23,107 nucleotides of DNA, from positions 1-23,107 of IMG/VR virus record IMGVR_UViG_3300000228_000304; one strand, given 5' to 3'. The stretch comes from a virus. Positions 7,694-15,531 of this stretch are shown in pieces; the stretch's first letter is position 1, and every line of letters begins with the position of its first letter. The notes below the pieces were generated by a model that was not told the origin of the DNA, made no database searches, and was given only the letters and a program-made list of their open reading frames with translations. The translations under genes and the position numbers were made by a program.

Positions 7694-8014
7694 ATGTACT
7701 CACAAACAAAAAAAATAGCAACTAATATAGGTACTAACTGATATAGTGATGTATTTGACTTAAGTTGATTGAAATCTGGAGATATTAGTATTATATGTAA
7801 TGAATCATGTACTTGAGATATATTAGTTGAAAAATCTTTTGATTGAAATAACTGGTATTGAATTGAAGGTGCTATTATAACACTTAATTGAAGTGAATAT
7901 GCCTTAAGATTATCAAGATCAATCACTATAAACACTCCACTTAAACTTGTAAGATTAAAAAATACTTCTACAGGTTTTATTGATATTTATATAGTATCAG
8001 TATCGTATACATAA
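7694..8014 (+). CDS. Small beta-rich structural protein (106 aa)
   Basis: Reads as a beta-sandwich: GYSDVFDLSGLKSGDISIICN, then GDILVEKSFDGNNWYGIEG, then SITINTPLKLVRLKN and a final FIDIYIVSVSYT. The pattern 'V-E-K-S-F-D-G-N-N-W-Y' is common in small phage virion proteins (head fibres, carbohydrate-binding-like modules). Seven of nine or so glycines are TGA. It begins 18 bases after the terminator tail, so it may start a new transcript or be reached by read-through. Function in the virion is inferred from its place beside the capsid gene. Confidence 0.65.
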
Positions 8015-8067
8015 TAAATGTATAATAAAATAATAAAACAAAAATATACCATATAACAAAATATATA

Positions 8068-8589
8068 ATGTTAGCAGAAACAAAATCAATAACAGCATTA
8101 TCCATAGGTTGATTATTTGCGTATTTATGAATACCTGAAGAAGCGTTTTATCTTTTTGCCATATTGGTAATGATAGATACGTTTACATGATGGATAAAAT
8201 GATTTATACACAAAAATCTATCAAGCGTGACAGCTTTTAAATGAATTATAAGTAAAAGTATTATACTTATAATACCAATAGTAATTTGATTAATAATAAA
8301 ATTAGGAGGTTTTGATGAAGAATGAATAGTTATATCTTGATTTTTCTGAATTATATCACTTATAGAATGATACTCAATCTTATGAAATTTAATGGAAATA
8401 AAAACATGAAAGAAACAGTCAGAATTTGACGCTTTAGAGTTATTTTATAAATTATCACTTATAACATTACAAAAAAATATTGAAAGTTTATTAAAAAATA
8501 AAATGAACTATGATACAAAAATTATACAAACTAAAGAAATTGATTGAAAAAGCAAAAATTCAGAATGAGATATAGAATCTCAAAAATAA
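8068..8589 (+). CDS. Holin, phage holin_4 (Cph1-like) type (173 aa)
   Basis: Forms lesions in the cytoplasmic membrane at lysis and releases or enables the endolysin. Hydrophobic segments lie at about 10-35 (ALSIGGLFAYLGIP, YLFAILVMIDTF), 60-80 (IISKSIILIIPIVIGLIIK) and 86-107 (GIVISGFFGIISLIEGYSIL). The signature of the family is visible: MIDTFTG(W)IKG at 35-45, a Lys-Gly/Ser-Lys pair after the first loop (FKGIISKS), and E-G-Y-S-I-L-G-N near 100-107, matching 'E..SILEN'. The C-terminal 60 residues are charged and cytoplasmic. Glycines in membrane segments are nearly all TGA. The amidase is not adjacent: about 6.3 kb of adhesin genes separate them. Confidence 0.8.
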
Positions 8590-8598
8590 ATGTGAAAT

Positions 8599-8734
8599 AC
8601 TTGATTAGAAGTTGTATAAGAACACGTATAATATATATTGAATGATGTCAGGTTTATATTATTTAAGTGATAGAGAAGTAACACTAGATAAATCACCTAA
8701 TTTTTATACAAAATCTATTATGATTAATACTTAA
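8599..8734 (+). pseudogene. Relic of a tail-protein C-terminus (leader of fibre copy 1)
   Basis: Two out-of-register fragments survive: TGLEVV followed by TAA, then MMSGLYYLSDREVTLDKSPN (8642 onward, stop at 8734). 'GL...YYLSD...' is a frequent C-terminal pattern of phage tail and fibre proteins, so this looks like the frameshifted end of a lost gene. In copies 2 and 3 the same stretch reads MMSDLYYLNDRE, losing the Gly and Ser. Confidence 0.45.
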
Positions 8735-8751
8735 TTTTTAATAATAAAAAT

Positions 8752-9924
8752 ATGACACTAATATCAAATACTCAATATCCAAGCCCTGGTTGAGATCTAA
8801 TAATTGCTATTGAAACACATAATACTAATTCATGAGCTCATGAAAACATTCAAGATGATATTTCACAATTAAATTATCAACTTAACTTAACAAACTGAAA
8901 TGTTACTAACAAAGCAGACCAAGTAACAACTTATACAAAAACTGAAACAAATAATCTTTTAAATACTAAAGAAAATACAGTAAATAAATGAGTTGCTAAT
9001 TGATATGCTAGTCTTGATTTAAATTGAAAAATACCAAACTCACAAATAAATGATGTAATACTTTGACAGTTATATTATATGTGAGTTTATGATTTTTCAT
9101 CTTGACTTCCAACAGCAACAGAAAAAGGGCAATATTGGATATGTTCTATAGCTTGAAACTGATATGAAGTGGGAGATTGGGCTGCTTATAACTGAACTAC
9201 TTTTGATAAAGTAGACAATACTGATGCAGTAAGTTCAGTAGCTGGTAGAACTTGAAATGTAGTTTTAACTAAGACTGATGTTTGACTTGCTAATGTAGAC
9301 AATACAACAGACTTAAATAAGCCTATATCAACATTAACTCAAACAGCTTTAGATTGAAAAGCAAACCAATCTACAACATATACTAAAACTGAAACAAATA
9401 ATTTACTTGATTGAAGGGTAGCTAAAATATCTTCTACAGATAATGCAATAACTAGATTTGATTGAACTACTTGAGAGATACAAAATAGTAGTGTAATAAT
9501 AGATGATAATTGAAACTTAAATGCTAATAGTATTTCTACATCTATAGGATATGGTAGAATATTAACTAAATCAGGAACTACAGATTTACATTCTATGAGA
9601 GTACTCAATATTCCTTATATTGGTGGAGAAAGTGGTTCATTTACTTTTGACCCTGTATTAATATTTGGATTAAATCATCAAGGTGGTAGTGTTAGATTTG
9701 AAGTTAATAGTCGGGAAATGAAGCACTCATTTGGGTATATACAATGGAGAAATAATGGTGATGCTGGTGCTCCACTCAGCACAGGAGTTATTCAATATAT
9801 ATTATTAGATAATAATGGGGTAACTATATCTGTTTCAACAATTACTGATAGTAATACAATAAAAGTAGACATAGATGGTGTTCATACAGGCGAACACGGT
9901 TGGCAATGTAGAATAATAGCATAA
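8752..9924 (+). CDS. Tail fibre protein, copy 1 (390 aa)
   Basis: Adhesin of the virion. After MTLISNTQYPSPGG the shaft region carries standard tail-fibre motifs: TTYTKTETNNLL twice (about residues 59-71 and 205-217), and AVSSVAGRTGNVVLTKTDVG followed by LANVDNTTDLNKPIS and QTALDGKA, a linker seen in many phage fibres. A small Trp-containing domain (KGQYWICSIAGNGYEVGDW) lies between. From about residue 266 a compact beta-rich head follows (RVLNIPYIGGESGSFTF ... GEHGWQCRIIA). Codon use changes there: 19 of 23 glycines are TGA up to codon 254, then all 17 are GGN to the end. The head domain therefore looks imported. ATG chosen because the same start and leader precede all three fibre copies. 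Confidence 0.85.
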
Positions 9925-10536
9925 TAAATATAATTATGGAGTAATATCACAAAAAAATTTAGATAAAAGTATAACTTATGATGTTTGAACTACTACAACT
10001 AATATTAATTGAAATGCTTGACTTTGAATTTCAAAAGAAACAAATAATTAAAAATAATTTATAACCAATTTTTTATAATAAAAGATCATAATTAATTTTC
10101 TATTAATTTGATTTGAACCAGGATATTTTATTAAATACCTAACTCAGACTAAACACTGACTTATTTAACTATAAATCAAATAATAGAAGTAATCCTTTAT
10201 ATTTACAGACAATTACAAAATTAGAATTTAGATTTATTTAATGAAATATAAATATGAATTATTCTACTTTAGAAAATATATTAAGAACTGAACTATTAAA
10301 ATTTACTTGAGAAAAAGTTTATAAAAAAATAGTTTTAAATAAAATAAATTGGTATGATAATAAGTCCAGGAAAATAATAAGAGATTTTTAATATATAATA
10401 CAAAACATTTCTTTTCAGATACAGCATTTACCGCTTGAAAAACTGTAGTTTGGTAATTTATATAAAAGCTAAATGATATCAACAATAACAATCTTTTACA
10501 ACTTCAAGCACTACTATTACAATGACTTATATAGCA
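9925..10536 (+). pseudogene. Gene debris downstream of fibre copy 1 (612 bp)
   Basis: No complete gene. Fragments in different frames look like remains of tail proteins: QKNLDKSITYDVGTTTTNIN ending with a stop at about 10048; FEPGYFIKYLTQTKHGLI near 10117; FSDTAFTAGKTVVW with a stop near 10455; and TSSTTITMTYIATGLEVV crossing into copy 2. TGA-as-Gly is still evident, so the source genes used the same code. The 45-codon frame at 10254 is listed separately. Repeated exactly at 11863-12474. Confidence 0.5.
10254..10391 (+). CDS. Short frame within debris, doubtful gene (45 aa)
   Basis: ATG to TAA reading MNYSTLENILRTELLKFTGE then a lysine-rich end, with one TGA=Gly. It has the usual A/T leader with T before ATG. 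It is bounded on both sides by broken frames, so it may be the N-terminal stump of a lost gene rather than a working one. Confidence 0.3.
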
Positions 10537-10689
10537 ACTTGATTAGAAGTTGTATAAGAACGTGTATAATATATATTGAATGATGTCGGATTTATATTAT
10601 TTAAATGATAGAGAAGTAACACTAGATAAATCACCTAATTTTTATACAAAATCTATTATGATTAATACTTAATTTTTAATAATAAAAAT

Positions 10690-11862
10690 ATGACACTAAT
10701 ATCAAATACTCAATATCCAAGCCCTGGTTGAGATCTAATAATTGCTATTGAAACACATAATACTAATTCATGAGCTCATGAAAACATTCAAGATGATATT
10801 TCACAATTAAATTATCAACTTAACTTAACAAACTGAAATGTTACTAACAAAGCAGACCAAGTAACAACTTATACAAAAACTGAAACAAATAATCTTTTAA
10901 ATACTAAAGAAAATACAGTAAATAAATGAGTTGCTAATTGATATGCTAGTCTTGATTTAAATTGAAAAATACCAAACTCACAAATAAATGATGTAATACT
11001 TTGACAGTTATATTATATGTGAGTTTATGATTTTTCATCTTGACTTCCAACAGCAACAGAAAAAGGGCAATATTGGATATGTTCTATAGCTTGAAACTGA
11101 TATGAAGTGGGAGATTGGGCTGCTTATAACTGAACTACTTTTGATAAAGTAGACAATACTGATGCAGTAAGTTCAGTAGCTGGTAGAACTTGAAATGTAG
11201 TTTTAACTAAGACTGATGTTTGACTTGCTAATGTAGACAATACAACAGACTTAAATAAGCCTATATCAACATTAACTCAAACAGCTTTAGATTGAAAAGC
11301 AAACCAATCTACAACATATACTAAAACTGAAACAAATAATTTACTTGATTGAAGGGTAGCTAAAATATCTTCTACAGATAATGCAATAACTAGATTTGAT
11401 TGAACTACTTGAGAGATACAAAATAGTAGTGTAATAATAGATGATAATTGAAACTTAAATGCTAATAGTATTTCTACATCTATAGGATATGGTAGAATAT
11501 TAACTAAATCAGGAACTACAGATTTACATTCTATGAGAGTACTCAATATTCCTTATATTGGTGGAGAAAGTGGTTCATTTACTTTTGACCCTGTATTAAT
11601 ATTTGGATTAAATCATCAAGGTGGTAGTGTTAGATTTGAAGTTAATAGTCGGGAAATGAAGCACTCATTTGGGTATATACAATGGAGAAATAATGGTGAT
11701 GCTGGTGCTCCACTCAGCACAGGAGTTATTCAATATATATTATTAGATAATAATGGGGTAACTATATCTGTTTCAACAATTACTGATAGTAATACAATAA
11801 AAGTAGACATAGATGGTGTTCATACAGGCGAACACGGTTGGCAATGTAGAATAATAGCATAA
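10690..11862 (+). CDS. Tail fibre protein, copy 2 (390 aa)
   Basis: Same sequence as the fibre at 8752-9924, at an offset of 1938, including the TGA-rich shaft and the TGA-free C-terminal head domain. Two identical genes could raise fibre dosage or be a transient intermediate of unequal recombination. Perfect identity over about 1.2 kb indicates a very recent event or continuing gene conversion; a collapsed or over-expanded repeat in assembly is an alternative. Confidence 0.85.
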
Positions 11863-12474
11863 TAAATATAATTATGGAGTAATATCACAAAAAAATTTAG
11901 ATAAAAGTATAACTTATGATGTTTGAACTACTACAACTAATATTAATTGAAATGCTTGACTTTGAATTTCAAAAGAAACAAATAATTAAAAATAATTTAT
12001 AACCAATTTTTTATAATAAAAGATCATAATTAATTTTCTATTAATTTGATTTGAACCAGGATATTTTATTAAATACCTAACTCAGACTAAACACTGACTT
12101 ATTTAACTATAAATCAAATAATAGAAGTAATCCTTTATATTTACAGACAATTACAAAATTAGAATTTAGATTTATTTAATGAAATATAAATATGAATTAT
12201 TCTACTTTAGAAAATATATTAAGAACTGAACTATTAAAATTTACTTGAGAAAAAGTTTATAAAAAAATAGTTTTAAATAAAATAAATTGGTATGATAATA
12301 AGTCCAGGAAAATAATAAGAGATTTTTAATATATAATACAAAACATTTCTTTTCAGATACAGCATTTACCGCTTGAAAAACTGTAGTTTGGTAATTTATA
12401 TAAAAGCTAAATGATATCAACAATAACAATCTTTTACAACTTCAAGCACTACTATTACAATGACTTATATAGCA
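11863..12474 (+). pseudogene. Gene debris downstream of fibre copy 2 (612 bp)
   Basis: Exact second copy of 9925-10536, with the same out-of-frame tail-protein fragments and no complete gene apart from the doubtful 45-codon frame at 12192-12329. Confidence 0.5.
12192..12329 (+). CDS. Short frame within debris, second copy, doubtful (45 aa)
   Basis: Identical to 10254-10391 at an offset of 1938. Same reservations: probably the stump of a lost gene. Confidence 0.3.
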
Positions 12475-12669
12475 ACTTGATTAGAAGTTGTATAAGAACG
12501 TGTATAATATATATTGAATGATGTCGGATTTATATTATTTAAATGATAGAGAAGTAACACTAGATAAATCACCTAATTTTTATACAAAATCTATTATGAT
12601 TAATACTTAATTTTTAATAATAAAAATATGACACTAATATCAAATACTCAATATCCAAGCCCTGGTTGA
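12475..12669 (+). repeat. Partial third copy of the tandem unit (195 bp)
   Basis: Repeats the first 195 bases of the unit: the relic leader, the A/T-rich start region and the first 14 codons of the fibre gene (MTLISNTQYPSPGG). It then departs into a different fibre gene. This segment is the likely site of the unequal crossover that made the duplication. Confidence 0.95.
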
Positions 12670-13398
12670 AGCCCTGGTTGAAGCCCTGGTTGAAGCCCTG
12701 GTTGAAGCCCTGGTTGAAGCATTGAGATTTATGAAAATTTTACTAATTGAGTATCATCACTTGACACATCTTCTTTTTTTTGAACTACAATAGCAAGTTC
12801 AGGTTGAGCATATTGAACTATAAATAGTAATCTTTATGAATCTAATATTGAACCATGAAATACATTTTTTTGATGTTCAAGTTTTTTAAGTAATTGAACT
12901 GCTAGTGAACTTAATACAGCATATATATCTACGTTTGTAAATAACAGATATATAAAATTAAATACATTGAGTTTATTTGAAATTGAAAATAGAGTTGCTT
13001 TTTTACAAAGCAATAATTCCAAATCTCAAAATATAAGATTTTGATTAACTAATTCTACAAGTATATCAACATCTAATACTGATTCTATATATATAGAATA
13101 TATATCTGAAACTTGAGTATTAAGTTTAATATCAAAATCAGCATGAAATAAAGTCTCTGTAATATTAAAAACTTTTACTAATTCTGAAGCAAAAATATTT
13201 TCTAAAATAAAAATCACATATGATTGAACTTCTATAAAATGATACATTAATAATGTATTATTATGAACTATTACAACTAATATTCCAATAGATGTATGAC
13301 TTAGATATATACCATATCAAATATATATATCTAAGTCAAGTGTTATTAGTCGGTCATTCCTTGATTACTTTTACGCAAAATTCAACTTTAACTACTAA
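12628..13398 (+). CDS. Lectin-like tail fibre with SPGG repeat linker (256 aa)
   Basis: Shares leader and first 14 residues with the two upstream fibres, then diverges. Residues 11-30 are five SPGG repeats, a flexible linker. The rest reads as a concanavalin A-like jelly roll: SIEIYENFTNGVSSLDTS at the start, ISTFVNNRYIKLNTL, then KIKITYDGTSIKGYINNVLL (a typical lectin/LamG strand pair, 'YDG..I.GYINN..LG'), and a final SFLDYFYAKFNFNY like the closing strand of such domains. Glycines are mostly TGA along the whole length, unlike the head domain of the upstream fibres. Probably a receptor-binding protein with carbohydrate specificity. The next fibre gene begins 12 bases later. Confidence 0.75.
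12658..12717 (+). repeat. 12-bp tandem repeat, five units
   Basis: AGCCCTGGTTGA repeated five times without error; each unit encodes Ser-Pro-Gly-Gly, with the second Gly as TGA. The upstream fibres have a single unit at the same place. The unit length is a multiple of three, so gain or loss changes linker length without shifting the frame. Confidence 0.97.
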
Positions 13399-13410
13399 TA
13401 AAAATAAAAT

Positions 13411-14103
13411 ATGGAAAGAACTGTTTGAAACAATAGACTTATAGATGGTATTAAATTAGACACTATAAACCTAAACGTTTCATGAAAAGTAAATACTACT
13501 TCTATTGCAGATTGAACTGTTTCTGACGCTGAATTACAAACATTAAATTGAGTTACTTGAAATATACAACACCAAATTGATAGTTTAGAATCAAGAAATC
13601 TTACTCCAGAACAATCAAGCGCATTAAATTGAGTTACTTGAAATATAGAAGTTAGACTTGATAACCTTGAATGAACTGATTTATGAGATGCTGCGTTGAA
13701 ATCATGAAATAATACATTTACATGAGCTAATGTATTTAATAATACAACTTGATTTTGAAGGGCTGTATACTGAAACCCAGTTTCAAATACTTCTGGTTCT
13801 ACTATAACAGTAGATTGTAGTCAATCAAATAACCAAAAAATAACAATATCTGAAAATACAACTATTAAATTTGAAAATTTATTCCAATGAACTGTATTTA
13901 ATTTTGAATTAAACCTTACTTGAGTTTATACTATAAATTATGTATGTAAAGCGTTACCAGGTAATACAATTGTTCCAATGTATTCTGAAGGTTGAACTAA
14001 ACCAACATTTACAAATAGTGGAGTTTATCATATAACTCTTAAAATGTCAGCGGTTGCGTGTCATTTTATGACAAGTTGAAAATTTTTAGAATTTACTAAC
14101 TAA
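13411..14103 (+). CDS. Coiled-coil tail fibre protein (230 aa)
   Basis: N-terminal MERTVGNNRLIDGIKLDTIN leads to a shaft with a repeated LNGVTGNI motif (about residues 45-52 and 72-79), each followed by a heptad-like stretch (QHQIDSLESRNL; EVRLDNLEGTDL), as in trimeric phage fibres. Then comes ALKSGNNTFTGANVFNNTTG, the common 'A.L.GNNTFTG.N.F' fibre connector, and a beta-rich C-terminal domain (STITVDCSQSNNQKITISEN ... VYTINYVCKALPGN ... MTSGKFLEF) of the kind that caps receptor-binding fibres. Most glycines are TGA. It lies 12 bases after the lectin-like fibre and 11 before the propeller gene, so all three are likely cotranscribed. Confidence 0.8.
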
Positions 14104-14114
14104 TTTATAAAAAT

Positions 14115-14891
14115 ATGCTACATGCACTTTGATTTGTAATAAAACAAAAAATAAAAGAAATAATAACTGAGGTGATTACAAGTGTTAGGGTTATAAGTCC
14201 TACCTATTCACCAGATTGAAATTATATAGTATATACAAATGGTTCAAATTGAAAATTATATAAAAAGGATGCTAATGATGTTAGTGATTGATCTGTTATT
14301 ACATCAGTATGATGATATTTTCCTACCTATTCACCAGATTGAAATTATATAGTATATAAAAGTAGTTCAAATTGAAAATTATATAAAAAGGATGCTAATG
14401 ATGTTAGTGATTGAATACAAATTACAAATCATATATCAAACTTCCCACAATATTCTCCAGATTGAACTTATATTATATACTTTGATAATACTCCTCTTTT
14501 AAGAAAGAAATTATCAAGTGATACAAATAATTGAGATATAATAGTACCTTGAAAATTAGCTTCATATTGAACTTATTCACCAGATTGAAATTATATAGTA
14601 TATACAAATAATACTGATTGAAATGTATTATATAAAAAGAGTTCAACTGATGCAACTGTATGAGTTCAAATAAGTAATAACCAAAGTCGATGAGTTAATA
14701 CATACTATGATAATTGAAATTTTATGCTTTATGAGTTTAACTCAAATATATATAAGAAAAATCCAAATGATACTTGAAATTGATCTATATGGATCAATAA
14801 TGCCACAATGTATGATACTTTTAATAATCAGTATATAATATATAGAAACTCTTCTGATCAAGGAAGATTATATAGAACTAATAATATATAA
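14115..14891 (+). CDS. Six-bladed propeller protein, TolB/PD40-like (258 aa)
   Basis: After a short amphipathic N-terminus (MLHALGFVIKQKIKEIITEV) come six repeats with a period of 41 residues: SPDG at 32-35, 73-76, 114-117 and 155-158, with weaker equivalents near 197 (YYDNGNFMLY) and 238 (NNQYIIY). Each repeat reads YSPDGNYIVY...NGKLYKK, the PD40/WD40-like blade of TolB. Six blades make a closed propeller, so nearly the whole protein is one domain. Such propellers bind proteins or sugars; among fibre genes this suggests a receptor-binding tip, which is inference. All four SPDG glycines are TGA. Blades one and two are almost identical in DNA, showing recent internal duplication. Confidence 0.8.
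14199..14291 (+). repeat. Propeller blade repeat, copy 1 (93 bp)
   Basis: Nearly identical to 14322-14414, at an offset of 123 bases (41 codons). The visible differences cluster at one place (ACAAATGGT against AAAAGTAGT). A third, more diverged match starts near 14574. Confidence 0.9.
14322..14414 (+). repeat. Propeller blade repeat, copy 2 (93 bp)
   Basis: Second copy of 14199-14291, encoding the second blade of the propeller protein. Near-identity at DNA level means blade number could change by recombination. Confidence 0.9.
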
Positions 14892-14902
14892 CATATAAAA
14901 AT

Positions 14903-15520
14903 ATGAATATTCTTGAAACTAAAAAAAAGAACTGAAAAAATACTTGTAAATACATAATGCTTCACCACACAGCGATGTGAAGTGATAGAAATTGATTACA
15001 GGCAGCAAATTTACTATCAACTGGTGAAAAAGAAGTATCTTGCCATTACGTTGTGTGAAAAGATTGAACTGTATGGAAAATAGGAGAAGATACTGATAGA
15101 TTATGGCACGCTTGAAGTTGAAATTATGATTGAATAACTGATATGAACAGCAACGCTATATGAATTGAAGTTGATAGTAATTGAATTGACTTTACAAAAG
15201 AACAATTTAATATTACATTAAAACTTGTAAAAGATTTAATATTAAAATATAAAATATCAGATAAAAATGTAATAAAACATGCTGATTATACAGCAAGAAA
15301 ATGGGATATTTGAGATAATTTCTTCAAATTTTGTTGAAAAGATATAAATGATTTCAGAAAATTACTTATAATTAATGAAGATGAATGATTTTATGAAAAA
15401 ATATTTAATGAAAAATATAATTGAGTTTCAAGTATTTATTCAGATATGAATACATCGAAAGAAAAATTATGAGATGTTGCTTTCTTTGTAGCACTATGAC
15501 TTGAAAGACTTAAAAAATAA
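14903..15520 (+). CDS. Endolysin: N-acetylmuramoyl-L-alanine amidase (205 aa)
   Basis: Amidase_2 (T7-lysozyme/PGRP-like) zinc enzyme that cuts the bond between muramic acid and L-alanine in peptidoglycan at lysis. Visible: MLHHTAMGS with zinc ligand H21, SCHYVVGKDGTVWKIGED at 46-63, RLWHAGSG (66-73), NAIGIEVDSNG (84-94), FTKEQ (97-101), VIKHADYTARKWDIGDNF with ligand H126 and D135. The last ~45 residues (GFYEKIFNEKYNGVSSIYSD onward) form a small extra helical domain, perhaps a cell-wall anchor. This gene is the best proof of the code: 16 of 18 glycines are TGA, including those in KDGT, HAGSG, IGIEV and DIGD, where the family has glycine, while W58, W68 and W134 are TGG. No signal peptide, so export relies on the holin, which is encoded about 6.3 kb upstream. 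Confidence 0.92.
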
Positions 15521-15531
15521 CAAAATAATTT

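Larger units (their letters stand above)
8599..10536 (+). repeat. 1938-bp tandem unit, copy 1
   Basis: Head-to-tail duplicated unit containing a relic leader, one tail-fibre gene and about 0.6 kb of gene debris. It matches 10537-12474 at an offset of exactly 1938. The only differences I see are five substitutions, all transitions, between about 8623 and 8666. Confidence 0.95.
10537..12474 (+). repeat. 1938-bp tandem unit, copy 2
   Basis: Second copy of the unit. Its leader is identical to the partial third copy at 12475 and differs from copy 1 at five transitions; the remainder appears identical to copy 1. Confidence 0.95.

Noticed and set aside
9339-9608. 89-aa minus-strand frame, repeated at 11277-11546
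   Set aside because: Shadow of the fibre shaft on the opposite strand; low-complexity translation, and it duplicates only because the fibre gene does.
9595-9924. Stand-alone 109-aa gene starting at the internal ATG (also 11533-11862)
   Set aside because: It is the TGA-free C-terminal domain of the fibre gene; with TGA as Gly the frame continues upstream to 8752 through recognisable shaft motifs.
8599-12669. Diversity-generating retroelement or phase-variable invertible fibre locus
   Set aside because: No reverse transcriptase, no adenine-biased variable repeat, no invertase and no inverted repeats around the fibre genes; the copies are direct and nearly identical.
12658-12717. CRISPR array
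   Set aside because: Units are 12 bp with no spacers and lie in a coding frame; this is a minisatellite.
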